A DNA stretch of 64,000 bases from PZPK01 sp965230795 (lineage in GTDB: Bacteria; Pseudomonadota; Gammaproteobacteria; Pseudomonadales; Oleiphilaceae), in NCBI GenBank assembly GCA_965230795.1, contig OZ246020.1:3968001-4032000 (forward strand), read 5' to 3'. Below the pieces are notes generated by a model. The model did not search any database, was not told the DNA's origin, and saw nothing but the letters and a program-made list of their open reading frames with translations. This document shows positions 44,069-54,199 of this stretch, piece after piece (within the stretch, counting starts at the first letter, position 1; the number at the start of each line of letters is the position of its first letter). The translations under genes were made by a program, and so were the position numbers.

Positions 44069-45429
44069 AATAACGCTTCGAGCACGTCCGACAGTTTTTT
44101 TACGACGACAATTTCCATACCAGATAAAGCATTTCTCGGCCGATTTCCATGAGGCACGATTGCTTTCCTGAAACCATGCTTTTGCGCCTCCTGCAGACGT
44201 TCTTGCCCACTCGGCACCGGACGCACCTCTCCCGAAAGACCCAACTCTCCAAAGACCACCATGTCTTTTGGCAATGGTAGAGCTCTCAAACTTGAAACAA
44301 TAGCTGCTATTGAGGCCAAGTCAATACTGGTCTCACTGGTTCTGACACCGCCAACCAGATTCAAAAAAACATCCTGATCCCCGCAATGGAGACCGCCATG
44401 CCGATGCAAAACTGCAAGCAACATTGAAAGGCGATTGTTATCCAGCCCCAAAGACACTCGCTTGGGATAACTTGCCTGGCTTTCGTCTACGAGAGCCTGA
44501 ACTTCGACCAGTAATGGCCGAGTACCTTCCCAAAGCACAGCCACACAACTTCCGGGAAGCTCTTCGTCACTTCTGTTCAAAAAGATAGCACTGGGATTCT
44601 TTACTTCCGCCAACCCTTTTTCGAGCATGGCAAACACCCCAAGTTCATTGACAGCTCCAAAGCGATTCTTAATTCCACGCAAGGTTCTGAAACGACTATC
44701 ACTGCCGCCCTCCAGCATAATTGAACAGTCAATCATATGCTCCAGCACTTTGGGACCTGCTATTGCCCCCTCTTTTGTGACATGGCCAACCAGAAACAAT
44801 ACTGTCGAGCTTTGTTTGGCCATTCGTGTCAACCTGGCCGCACACTCACGTACTTGGGAGACACTACCCGGCGCGGCCTCAAGCGCTTCGGTGTACATAA
44901 CCTGAATACTGTCGACAACGAGTACCTTCGGGCGCGCCTTGTCGACCATCACTTCAATTGCTTCAAATCGGGTTTCGGAAAACAACTTCAAGTTGTCTGC
45001 TTTCAGTCCAAGACGCCGGGCGCGCAAAGCAACTTGCTGCAGGGACTCTTCACCAGTGACATAGAGGACTTCCATGGCTGAGGCTAGGTGACACATGGTT
45101 TGAAGCAACAATGTACTCTTGCCCGCTCCGGGATGCCCGCCAATCAAAATAGCTGAGCCAGGCACCAGACCACCGCCCAGCACTCGGTCGAATTCGCCTA
45201 TCCCGCTACTGAATCGTGGCTGCTCCTCCAATTCGATACTTTCAAGCGTTTGCATCTCTGAACTGACGCCGGCATAACCCACGCCACCGGAAGACAAGGT
45301 CTTGCTAGCGCGAGACACTTTAAATTCCTGGAGCGTATTCCACTGACCGCATTCGGAGCACTGTCCCTGCCATTTGGAAAAATCTGCGCCACATTCAGAG
45401 CACACGAACGCCGTTTTGTTTTTTGCCAT
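44065..45429 (-). CDS. radA: DNA repair protein RadA (Sms)
   Basis: 454 residues. N-terminal zinc finger with Cys10, 13, 24 and 27 (FVCSECG, GQCSECGQW), Walker A GGHPGAGKST at 97-106, the RadA-specific KNRFG motif (IKNRFGAVNE), and a C-terminal Lon-like domain. RadA is a hexameric helicase that extends RecA strand-exchange intermediates during recombination and repair. Convergent with mapZ, overlapping its stop. Confidence 0.97.
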   Translation of the reverse strand: MAKNKTAFVCSECGADFSKWQGQCSECGQWNTLQEFKVSRASKTLSSGGVGYAGVSSEMQTLESIELEEQPRFSSGIGEFDRVLGGGLVPGSAILIGGHPGAGKSTLLLQTMCHLASAMEVLYVTGEESLQQVALRARRLGLKADNLKLFSETRFEAIEVMVDKARPKVLVVDSIQVMYTEALEAAPGSVSQVRECAARLTRMAKQSSTVLFLVGHVTKEGAIAGPKVLEHMIDCSIMLEGGSDSRFRTLRGIKNRFGAVNELGVFAMLEKGLAEVKNPSAIFLNRSDEELPGSCVAVLWEGTRPLLVEVQALVDESQASYPKRVSLGLDNNRLSMLLAVLHRHGGLHCGDQDVFLNLVGGVRTSETSIDLASIAAIVSSLRALPLPKDMVVFGELGLSGEVRPVPSGQERLQEAQKHGFRKAIVPHGNRPRNALSGMEIVVVKKLSDVLEALF

Positions 45430-45468
45430 ATATCAGGATTGGATGTTAATTAGAAAGGAGTAAAAAAC

Positions 45469-46800
45469 TCAGGGAACTTCGAGAAAATCCCGACTTAACA
45501 ATGCATCCCAGGTTGTGAACAGTATTTCATCCGTATCGGAAATGGCGTTACCGTCGCTGTCGCCATTCAGGTCGATATTAAGACGCACTGAATTTTCTCT
45601 GGCAATGACAGCAATCTGCTCCAAGTCGCGACCAAATATGGAGATGATGCCGGAGGTAGGTAAACCGTCTTCATACAAGCCCGTCATGACTGTATTGGTG
45701 CCAATCTCGGCGGTCCCAAAAATCGCATCTGATTTGATCTCGCCTTCTATTTCAATAAAGTAAGAACCCTGACTTAGGCTGTAACCCTCAGTCAGTGTCA
45801 ATCCACGCAGCGAGAACGACTCAGTCAGATTTCCTTGCTTAACGCGGGTGCTGAATGAACTGTTGCGCAGTTCATTGGTAAAATTATCGAGGTTATCTGA
45901 TCCTTCTACCAAGGTAACAGAACCACTCATCGAGAACTGCATATCCAAATCGTCATTGCCCGTATTGTCGACTATTACACTGAGATCAGAGACAGTCGCC
46001 TTCATAACACGCTCGTATTGCTGACACGCTATGCGCTCATGCTCTGACTTTTCGAGCAGGTAAAGTTGATCTCCATCAATGGAAGTGACAGTATCTACCG
46101 GCGGGTCTTCTTCTGGAACATATCGCACAATCAACGCCGTATCGTTCCGGCCCACGACATTGGAAGCCACTACTTCGTAAACATCAGGCAAGGGATCCTC
46201 GCCTGGCTCGGTCTCCTGCTCAATAATGTCGATAGCCTCAATTACTACGTTCTCAGCCACATTGCGAAATCTGACTGAGTCAGATTCATATTCAAAAGTT
46301 GTCGCTCCTGAGTATTCAGCTTGTAAAGCTGCCAAGCATTGACTGGTACTGGATTCCATAAAATTGGTATTCCAGCCATTTACCTTCGAGTATTTCAAGC
46401 TGATGCTGCCATCAACGATATATCCATCGCCCCGATCACAGTAGCTGTAATCGACACTGACAACATCCCCTTTTTGGTAGGTTTGCCCCAAGCCACGGGA
46501 GTAGCGGTAGGTGGCAGTTGCCATTTTATTTTCGGCGGGGATCGGGGCATTTACACAGCTGTGAACATAGCCACTACCCTGACTCGTATCCGGAAGATCG
46601 CTCGCGTCGAGGAAGTCGTAAAGGGGAAGATAAATATGCGGGAGAATCGTGCCTTGAAAAGTCCCAAGCACAATCAATTCAGCATTGTCGAGCCGAACGT
46701 CTACGCTACGATTATTGGTATCAAAATCCACATCATCTTCACACCCCGTTAGGATGGTCATGACAACGACTATCTTGATCGCTGTGAAAAGCGCCTTCAT
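45469..46800 (-). CDS. Large putative lipoprotein, function unknown
   Basis: 443 residues; I do not recognise a family. A signal peptide ends in the lipobox MTILTGC, with Glu-Asp-Asp after the Cys. The mature part is acidic (many Asp/Glu) and predicted beta-rich. A few spaced Cys (for example VHSCVN, DYSYCDRG, SQCLAAL, ERIACQQY) may form disulfides. Near the end LNGDSDGNAISDTDEILF resembles a dockerin/EF-hand type calcium loop. It lies on the minus strand 39 nt beyond the radA start and 118 nt from hemE, probably in its own unit. Probably surface or periplasmic. Confidence 0.7.
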   Translation of the reverse strand: MKALFTAIKIVVVMTILTGCEDDVDFDTNNRSVDVRLDNAELIVLGTFQGTILPHIYLPLYDFLDASDLPDTSQGSGYVHSCVNAPIPAENKMATATYRYSRGLGQTYQKGDVVSVDYSYCDRGDGYIVDGSISLKYSKVNGWNTNFMESSTSQCLAALQAEYSGATTFEYESDSVRFRNVAENVVIEAIDIIEQETEPGEDPLPDVYEVVASNVVGRNDTALIVRYVPEEDPPVDTVTSIDGDQLYLLEKSEHERIACQQYERVMKATVSDLSVIVDNTGNDDLDMQFSMSGSVTLVEGSDNLDNFTNELRNSSFSTRVKQGNLTESFSLRGLTLTEGYSLSQGSYFIEIEGEIKSDAIFGTAEIGTNTVMTGLYEDGLPTSGIISIFGRDLEQIAVIARENSVRLNIDLNGDSDGNAISDTDEILFTTWDALLSRDFLEVP

Positions 46801-46918
46801 GCTCGACCCTGTGCACTATCCATAAAGACCACGCATTGTAAATCAAGGCTCTAACGGGTTAAACGCGCATAGGGCGCAAATGTGACACACCCTACGCTTC
46901 CATATTTTCCGACTCAGT

Positions 46919-47986
46919 CTAGCTAGCGTGATAAGGCTCACTTAGCTCGTGTACAGCATCAACGAATATCCCGGCTTTTTCGGGATCGACAAATTGATGA
47001 ATGCCGTGACCAAGATTAAAAACATGCCCATTCCCATCGCCATAGGATGCAAGAATTCTCGCCACTTCTTTCCGTATCGCTTCCAGAGAACCATATAGAA
47101 CGGAGGGGTCCATATTGCCTTGCAAAGCAACTTTGTCGCCAACAAGTGATCGCGCTCTGCCGATATTCATCGTCCAATCCAGACCCAGCGCATTGGCGCC
47201 CGCATTTGCCATTTGCTCCAGCCAAAGTCCGCCACCTTTGGTAAACAGAATCACCGGAACCGGGCGATCTTCATTCTCTCGTTTCAAGCCAGCAATAATC
47301 TTTTTCATATAGTCCAGCGAGAACTCCACATACGCCGTATCACTGAGCGCGCCACCCCAGGTATCAAAAATCTGCACTGCTTGTGCACCTGCATCTATCT
47401 GGGCATTCAAATAGTCAATTACCGAAAGAGCCAGTTTGTCGAGGATATGGTGCAAAACGACAGGCTGACTATAGAGCATGGCTTTGATATGGCGAAAATC
47501 TTTCGAACTACCACCCTCAATCATGTACGTTGCCAAGGTCCATGGACTGCCCGAAAAACCAATGAGAGGCACCCGTCCGTTTAGCTCCTTGCGAATTGTT
47601 CTGACCGCATCCGTCACATAACTCAAGTCACGCTCAGTATTCACTACTGGCAATGCCTCTGCATCAGCTTCAGTGCGTACCGTTTTCCGAAACTTTGGAC
47701 CTTCACCGGTTTCAAAATACAAGCCAAGCCCCATGGCATCCGGTACAGTCAGAATATCTGAAAAAAGAATCGCAGCATCCAGAGGGTAGCGCTCCAGAGG
47801 CTGAATCGTGACTTCACATGCGAGTTCCTTGTTCTTGCAGAGGCTAAGAAAATCACCGGCTTTAGCTCGTGTTTCTCGATACTCTGGCAGGTAGCGACCG
47901 GCTTGACGCATCATCCATACGGGAGTGCGGTCAACCGGCAGCCTCATCAAAGCCCGAAGAAAGCGATCATTCTTTAATTCACTCAT
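46919..47986 (-). CDS. hemE: Uroporphyrinogen decarboxylase
   Basis: 355 residues, normal length. Decarboxylates uroporphyrinogen III to coproporphyrinogen III in haem synthesis. Visible: PVDRTPVWMMRQAGRYLPEYR near residue 25 (with the substrate-binding Arg), ILFSDILTVPDAMG, GFSGSPWTLATYMIEG and FNLGHGIHQFVDPE. The ATG at 47986 follows GGTGGA and gives the family start; the frame is open to 48118 but that leader overlaps the gltD terminator and gltD end. Order gltB-gltD-hemE as in Pseudomonas. Confidence 0.97.
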   Translation of the reverse strand: MSELKNDRFLRALMRLPVDRTPVWMMRQAGRYLPEYRETRAKAGDFLSLCKNKELACEVTIQPLERYPLDAAILFSDILTVPDAMGLGLYFETGEGPKFRKTVRTEADAEALPVVNTERDLSYVTDAVRTIRKELNGRVPLIGFSGSPWTLATYMIEGGSSKDFRHIKAMLYSQPVVLHHILDKLALSVIDYLNAQIDAGAQAVQIFDTWGGALSDTAYVEFSLDYMKKIIAGLKRENEDRPVPVILFTKGGGLWLEQMANAGANALGLDWTMNIGRARSLVGDKVALQGNMDPSVLYGSLEAIRKEVARILASYGDGNGHVFNLGHGIHQFVDPEKAGIFVDAVHELSEPYHAS

Positions 47987-48017
47987 ATCATTCCACCAAA
48001 AGTCTGAGCTCAAAAAC

Positions 48018-48045
48018 AAAAAAGGCACGATATCACTACCGTGCC
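48018..48045 (-). terminator. Terminator after gltD
   Basis: On the minus strand GGCACG and CGTGCC form a 6 bp stem around a 10 nt loop, followed by TTTTTTGTTTTTG. It separates gltD from hemE. Confidence 0.75.
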
Positions 48046-48065
48046 CTGACTTCGCCAGCCAATCA

Positions 48066-49484
48066 TCAAACGTTGAGAAAGTCGAGTATACCCTCTGCTG
48101 CCGCTCGCCCCTCTGCAATGGCTGTTACCACCAGGTCCGAACCACGTACCATATCACCACCAGCGAAAATCTTGGGATTGTTGGTCTGGAAGGGGTACTC
48201 GCCCTTCTCCGGCGCTTCAACGCCACCCCAGTCATTAACATTCACGTCAACCCTGGACAACCAGTCCGGAGGACTTGGACGGAAGCCAAAGGCGATGAGA
48301 ACAACATCTGCCGGCAATATCTCTTCGCTTTCCGGAATGACCTCAGGTCGCCGACGACCGTTTTCATCCGGCTCCCCAAGCTTGGTCTCGACGACCTTGA
48401 CACCTTCAACCTTGTCATCGCCAATAATAGCAACTGGCTGGCGATTGAAGAGGAATTTCACACCCTCTTCTTTAGCATTCTGTACTTCCTTTCTCGACCC
48501 GGGCATGTTTTCTTCATCGCGTCGATATGCGCAGGTAACCGCACTGGCACGCTGGCGAATGGAGGTTCGGTTACAGTCCATGGCCGTGTCTCCACCACCC
48601 AGGACGACCACTCGCTTATCCGCCACGCTAATGTAATCCTCTGGAGACTTTTCGAAACCAAGTCGGCGATTAACATTGGAAATGAGGAAAGGCAAAGCAT
48701 CGTAAACTCCGGGCAGATCCTCTCCTGGGAAGCCGCCCTTCATATACGTATAGGTTCCCATGCCCATAAACACGGCATCATAATCGGCAAGCAACTCGTC
48801 GATCGTTACATCCGTCCCAACCTCAACATTTAACCTGAATTCCACACCCATCTCGGTAAAGACATCGCGACGACGGGACATCACATCTTTCTCAAGCTTG
48901 AATTCCGGAATACCAAAGGTGAGCAACCCCCCGATTTCCGGGTTGCGATCAAAGACAACGGGCTTGACGCCGTTACGCACGAGAATATCTGCACACCCCA
49001 ATCCCGCCGGTCCAGCGCCGATCACGGCTACTTTTTTGTCAGTCCAGACAACCTGTGACATATCCGGACGCCAGCCCATGGCAAATGCGGTGTCTGTAAT
49101 GTACTTTTCTGCTGATCCAATGGTGACGGCACCAAAACCATCATTCAAGGTACAGGCGCCTTCACACAAGCGGTCTTGTGGACACACTCGACCGCATACT
49201 TCTGGCAAGGAGTTGGTTTGATGACACAAATCAGCGGCTTGGAGGATATTGCCCTCAGAGATCAGCTTTAACCAGTTGGGTATGTAATTGTGAACCGGAC
49301 ATTTCCATTCACAATATGGGTTGCCACAGGCCAGGCAACGATGCGACTGGGTCGCTGCTTCGTCAGAGGCGAAAGGCTCGTAGATCTCGCCAAAATCGTG
49401 AGTACGCTTCTCCATCTCGACTTTTTTCGGATCAATTCGACCCACTTCGATGAACTGGAAGTTGTTGCTCAAGCGCTTTGTCAT
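48066..49484 (-). CDS. gltD: Glutamate synthase (NADPH) small subunit
   Basis: 472 residues. N-terminal 4Fe-4S Cys cluster region (CLACGNPYCEWKCPVHNYIP and CGRVCPQDRLCEGAC), then FAD (VIGAGPAGLGCADIL) and NADPH (VVLGGGDTAMDCNRTS) binding Rossmann domains, and a C-terminal FAD contact (FAGGDMVRGSDLVVTAIAEG). Passes electrons from NADPH to GltB. It follows gltB by 63 nt and is closed by a terminator. Confidence 0.97.
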   Translation of the reverse strand: MTKRLSNNFQFIEVGRIDPKKVEMEKRTHDFGEIYEPFASDEAATQSHRCLACGNPYCEWKCPVHNYIPNWLKLISEGNILQAADLCHQTNSLPEVCGRVCPQDRLCEGACTLNDGFGAVTIGSAEKYITDTAFAMGWRPDMSQVVWTDKKVAVIGAGPAGLGCADILVRNGVKPVVFDRNPEIGGLLTFGIPEFKLEKDVMSRRRDVFTEMGVEFRLNVEVGTDVTIDELLADYDAVFMGMGTYTYMKGGFPGEDLPGVYDALPFLISNVNRRLGFEKSPEDYISVADKRVVVLGGGDTAMDCNRTSIRQRASAVTCAYRRDEENMPGSRKEVQNAKEEGVKFLFNRQPVAIIGDDKVEGVKVVETKLGEPDENGRRRPEVIPESEEILPADVVLIAFGFRPSPPDWLSRVDVNVNDWGGVEAPEKGEYPFQTNNPKIFAGGDMVRGSDLVVTAIAEGRAAAEGILDFLNV

Positions 49485-49547
49485 TTTTTTACCTCGTAAA
49501 CCGTATTCTTGCTGATGGGGCTAAGTGCTCTGCTGTGTGCTTCCGCC

Positions 49548-52500
49548 TTATTCGGGGCGCGCACGCACGTTGTCGAGCAGGTTTTTAAGATTGGCAGCCT
49601 TGGGCTTGACCAACCAGAAGCGCCCGATAAAGTCGTCAAAATTATCGAGAATTTCCTGGCCCCAGGGACTCGCCGTCGCCATCACATGCTCGCGAATCAC
49701 TCCTCTCAAGTGATTGCGGTACGGTTCCATTTGCTCTGTGGAGACTCGCTGAATTTCCACTAGTTCATGATTGTATTTATCTACAAACGTATTTTCCTGG
49801 TCCAGGACATAGGCAAAACCACCCGTCATACCTGCACCAAAGTTGTATCCGGTACTACCCAGAACAGTAATGAGACCTCCAGTCATATATTCACAACAGT
49901 GATCTCCAGCTCCTTCGACAACAGCCATTGCGCCGGAATTACGCACACCAAAACGCTCACCGGCCGTACCGGCTGCGTATAGCTGACCTCCGGTTGCCCC
50001 ATATAGGCAGGTATTACCAACAATGGAGGTTTCCTGAGTTTTGAACACACTGCCCTTGGGCGGACGAATCACCAGGCACCCGCCGGTCATACCTTTGCCG
50101 ACGTAGTCATTGGCATCACCCTCTAGCTCCATGTGCAATCCACCGGCATTCCAGACACCAAAGCTCTGACCTGCGGTTCCTTTAAGATTCAGCTTGATGG
50201 GGGCGTCAGCCATACCCTGATTTCCATGGCGTTTGGCAATTTCGCCGGACAGCCGGGCACCAATTGAACGATCACAGTTGGTGACCGGATAACTGTATTC
50301 GCCACCGGATTTAGATTCGATCGCGGACAAGGTATCGCTCACCATCTGCTCAGCGAGACTGCCCTTGTCATAAGGCTGATTGCGACCGACCTGACAGGTA
50401 TGCGCCTTTTCTGGCGCGATCCCCTCGGAAGACAATATCGGACTCAAATCCAACTGTTTCTGCTTGTCGGTCGTTCCCGGTATACGCTCGAGTAAGTCTG
50501 TTCGTCCCACCAGCTCTTCCAGAGAACGCACACCTAGTACAGCCATCCACTCGCGGGTTTCCTCTGCAACAAATCGGAAGAAATTCATGGCCATTTCTAC
50601 GGTGCCAATAAAATGCTCATCACGCAATTTATCATTCTGAGTCGCCACGCCTGTTGCACAGTTATTCAGGTGGCAGATGCGCAGATATTTACAGCCCAGC
50701 GCAACCATTGGAGTCGTACCAAAACCGAAGCTCTCTGCCCCCAGAATTGCTGCCTTCACCACATCCAGACCGGTTTTCAAACCGCCATCTGTCTGCAAAC
50801 GGACTTTATCGCGAAGATCATTACCACGCAGTGTCTGATGCGCTTCACTCAGCCCTAACTCCCACGGCGAACCTGCGTAACGAATTGAGGTCAATGGACT
50901 CGCTGCCGTACCCCCATCGTAACCAGAGATGGTAATCAAATCGGCATAGGCTTTTGCAACACCCGCGGCAATAGTTCCCACACCTGGTTCTGAAACCAGC
51001 TTGACGGACACCAGTGCTTCAGGGTTTACCTGCTTGAGGTCAAAAATCAGCTGCGCCAGATCTTCGATCGAATAGATATCGTGATGCGGCGGCGGGGAAA
51101 TCAGAGTCACACCGGGTACGGAATAGCGCAAGGTTGCAATCAAATCATTGACTTTTCCTCCCGGTAACTGGCCACCTTCACCAGGTTTCGCCCCTTGCGC
51201 CACTTTAATCTGAATCACTTCTGCGCTACTTAAATAGTGTGGAGTCACACCAAAACGACCCGAAGCTACCTGCTTGATCTTGGAGCGACGCTCAGTGCCA
51301 TACCGCGCGACGTCTTCACCACCCTCACCGGAGTTTGAACGTCCACCCAAGGTATTCATTGCGACCGCCAAGGCTTCATGAGCTTCTGGAGAAAGTGCTC
51401 CCAAAGACATGGCCGCTGAATCAAAGCGCGGAAAAATATTCTCAACCGGCTCAACCTCTTCCAAAGGAATCGGCTGTGCTTTGGAAGACAGGCCCAACAA
51501 ATCACGCAGGGTTGCTACCGGACGCATGTTTACCAGGTCGGCATACTCTTTATATACGCCATAATCACCGGACTGAACGGCCTTCTGAATGGTATTCACC
51601 ACGTCCGGATTGAAAGCATGATATTCCTGCCCGTGAACAAACTTTAGTAATCCACCCGGCTGAATAGGCTTGCGCGCTTTCCAGGCCTCCTGAGCCAGAA
51701 GCACCTGCTCCTGCTGCAAGTCATAGAAGGTTGCACCCTGAATGCGGCTGGCAACACCACAGAAACACAAATCAACGACATCATCAGCCAGCCCAACCGC
51801 TTCAAATAACTGCGCCCCTCGATATGAGGCAATCGTGGAGATACCCATTTTCGAAAGGATCTTCAACAAACCCTTGCCGATGCCGCGACGATAATTGTTT
51901 TTCGCCTCGATTGGATTCATCAGCATTTCACCACTTTCAATCAGGTCATTGATCACCTGATATGAGAGGTAGGGGTAAACCGCTGTCGCGCCAAATCCAA
52001 ACAGTACCGCAAAGTGATGGGGATCACGGGCAAAGCCGGTCTCTGTAATGATGTTGGAGTCACAACGCAGGCCTTTTGCGACCAGACGATGATGCACCGC
52101 GCCTGTCGCCATAAAGGCATTGATTGGCAACTTACCCGGAGCAATGTTTCGATCAGACAGCACCAGAATAACCTTACCAGCCCGCACAGCGGCCTCGGCC
52201 TGATCGCAAACAGACTCAATGGCTGCTTTCAGCCCCTGGGCTTCATCAAACTGCAGCTCAATGGTTTCGGCACCGAAGCCCGAATCATTATTCACAACGG
52301 CATGAAACTTGGCCGGAGACAGAACCGGTGTTGCCAATATCAATCGCTTTGCGTGCTCAGCGGTTTCTTCAAATACATTCAGCTCAACCCCGATACAGGT
52401 TTCGAGTGACATGACGATCGCTTCGCGCAGGGGATCAATAGGAGGATTCGTAACCTGTGCAAACTTTTGTCTGAAATAGTCCGCTACGGAACGCACACGC

Positions 52501-53993
52501 GTCGACAACACCGCAAACGGCGTGTCGTCCCCCATCGAACCGACCGCTTCCTGACCATTCTCTCCCAAGGGGCGAATCACCTGGTCGCGCTCTTCAAAAC
52601 TCACCTGAAACATTTTCATGTGTGTCTTGAGCTCTTCTTTCTGCATGGGGACAAAGGCAGAGTGCGACTTATCAAGTGTCGCCTCAACGCGTACCGCATT
52701 CTCACGCAACCAAGTTTTATAAGGCTGGGCAGCCTTAAGACGGTTATCTATGTCATCTGTATGCAGCAGTTCACCTGTTTTTGTATCTACCGCAAGAATC
52801 TGTCCAGGCCCTATCCGCCCCTTGGCTACTACATCCTCGGGTTGATAGCTGTAGGTCCCGATTTCGGAAGCTACAGTGATATAGCCACTCTTGGTGACCA
52901 CCCAGCGGCTGGGCCGTAAACCGTTTCGATCAAGCAGACAGACAGCATAACGACCATCTGTCATGACCAGTCCCGCCGGACCATCCCAGGGTTCCATATG
53001 CATACTGTTGTATTCGTAGAAGGCGCGTAGATCCGAATCCATGGTATCCACATTCTGCCAAGCAGGCGGAATCATCATGCGTACGGCCCGAAACAGGTCT
53101 ACGCCTCCGGCCAGCAGGACTTCAAGCATATTATCCATACTGGAAGAGTCCGACCCGGTACGATTCACCAGGGGCGAGATCGACTGGAGATCAGGCAGCT
53201 CCTGGGACGCAAACTTGCTTGTTCTCGCCAGCGCCCAATTTCTGTTGCCCTCGACCGTATTAATTTCCCCGTTGTGTGCCAGACACCGGAACGGCTGAGC
53301 CAACGGCCAACGCGGCATTGTGTTAGTAGAAAAGCGTTGATGGAAGACACAAATGGAGGTCTCCAGATCCGGATTGCCCAAGTCGAGATAAAAATTGGGC
53401 AAATCCACTGGCATCATCAAACCTTTATAGGAGATAATTTTCTCGGAGAGGCTACAGATATAAAACTCTTCATCATGCTGGAGCGCCAATTCGGCCTTGC
53501 GACGAGCAATGAAAAGCTTTATCGAGAGCTCTCGCTCAGAAAGCTCTTCCCCGTCAACAAAAACCTGTTCGATGTTTGGCAGGCAATCAAGTGCCATTCT
53601 CCCCAGACAATCATTGTTCGTTGGTACCAGCCGCCACCCGACGACCTTGAGACCTTCCTGTTCAAGCTTTTCGTTAAGGGTTTCACGTGCACAGCTAGCT
53701 TTGTCACTGTCCTGCGAGAGGAAGATCATACCCACGCCGTAGATTTCAGACAGCTCGTGTCCGAAGCTTTCCTTCGCGATCTGGCGCAAAAACGCATCAG
53801 GTTTTTGCATCAGCAAGCCACAACCATCACCGGTTTTTCCGTCTGCAGCAATACCACCCCTGTGAGTCATACAAGTTAATGACTCTATCGCCGTTACGAG
53901 AAGATCATGACTTGTTTGGCCCTCCATCTGGGCAATCAAACCGAAACCACAGTTATCTCGGAATTCATCGGAGCGAAACAAACCTGCTGCCAT
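49548..53993 (-). CDS. gltB: Glutamate synthase (NADPH) large subunit
   Basis: 1481 residues. Makes two glutamates from glutamine and 2-oxoglutarate. After a 14-residue propeptide, Cys15 (NCGFGLIAQ) becomes the N-terminal nucleophile of the class II glutaminase domain (to about 400). The FMN synthase barrel lies at about 790-1170, with the 3Fe-4S Cys in CKYLRICHLNNCATG. The C-terminal beta-helix has repeated G-x-G motifs (GNTCLYGATGGQLYAAG). It forms the alpha-beta unit with GltD. The 206 nt gap upstream to the damX-like gene should hold its promoter. Confidence 0.98.
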   Translation of the reverse strand: MAAGLFRSDEFRDNCGFGLIAQMEGQTSHDLLVTAIESLTCMTHRGGIAADGKTGDGCGLLMQKPDAFLRQIAKESFGHELSEIYGVGMIFLSQDSDKASCARETLNEKLEQEGLKVVGWRLVPTNNDCLGRMALDCLPNIEQVFVDGEELSERELSIKLFIARRKAELALQHDEEFYICSLSEKIISYKGLMMPVDLPNFYLDLGNPDLETSICVFHQRFSTNTMPRWPLAQPFRCLAHNGEINTVEGNRNWALARTSKFASQELPDLQSISPLVNRTGSDSSSMDNMLEVLLAGGVDLFRAVRMMIPPAWQNVDTMDSDLRAFYEYNSMHMEPWDGPAGLVMTDGRYAVCLLDRNGLRPSRWVVTKSGYITVASEIGTYSYQPEDVVAKGRIGPGQILAVDTKTGELLHTDDIDNRLKAAQPYKTWLRENAVRVEATLDKSHSAFVPMQKEELKTHMKMFQVSFEERDQVIRPLGENGQEAVGSMGDDTPFAVLSTRVRSVADYFRQKFAQVTNPPIDPLREAIVMSLETCIGVELNVFEETAEHAKRLILATPVLSPAKFHAVVNNDSGFGAETIELQFDEAQGLKAAIESVCDQAEAAVRAGKVILVLSDRNIAPGKLPINAFMATGAVHHRLVAKGLRCDSNIITETGFARDPHHFAVLFGFGATAVYPYLSYQVINDLIESGEMLMNPIEAKNNYRRGIGKGLLKILSKMGISTIASYRGAQLFEAVGLADDVVDLCFCGVASRIQGATFYDLQQEQVLLAQEAWKARKPIQPGGLLKFVHGQEYHAFNPDVVNTIQKAVQSGDYGVYKEYADLVNMRPVATLRDLLGLSSKAQPIPLEEVEPVENIFPRFDSAAMSLGALSPEAHEALAVAMNTLGGRSNSGEGGEDVARYGTERRSKIKQVASGRFGVTPHYLSSAEVIQIKVAQGAKPGEGGQLPGGKVNDLIATLRYSVPGVTLISPPPHHDIYSIEDLAQLIFDLKQVNPEALVSVKLVSEPGVGTIAAGVAKAYADLITISGYDGGTAASPLTSIRYAGSPWELGLSEAHQTLRGNDLRDKVRLQTDGGLKTGLDVVKAAILGAESFGFGTTPMVALGCKYLRICHLNNCATGVATQNDKLRDEHFIGTVEMAMNFFRFVAEETREWMAVLGVRSLEELVGRTDLLERIPGTTDKQKQLDLSPILSSEGIAPEKAHTCQVGRNQPYDKGSLAEQMVSDTLSAIESKSGGEYSYPVTNCDRSIGARLSGEIAKRHGNQGMADAPIKLNLKGTAGQSFGVWNAGGLHMELEGDANDYVGKGMTGGCLVIRPPKGSVFKTQETSIVGNTCLYGATGGQLYAAGTAGERFGVRNSGAMAVVEGAGDHCCEYMTGGLITVLGSTGYNFGAGMTGGFAYVLDQENTFVDKYNHELVEIQRVSTEQMEPYRNHLRGVIREHVMATASPWGQEILDNFDDFIGRFWLVKPKAANLKNLLDNVRARPE

Positions 53994-54199
53994 AGTCTTC
54001 TCTCTAAAAAATATCTTTTATAATCATACAGTTATAGGCGCAAAACCCTACGTAACCACATGACGATGAAAATTGGGGTTGGACATTTTACACACGCACC
54101 CCTGATAGAACAAATATAAAGCCGATTTCCAGGGAAATGAGCGCTATTTGACGCTGAAGATGGGCCGCGCTATCGACAGGCTAGTTGCGCAAAAGCCCG

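Noticed and set aside
53274..53879. 201-codon plus-strand open frame
   Set aside because: Antisense to the glutaminase domain of gltB.
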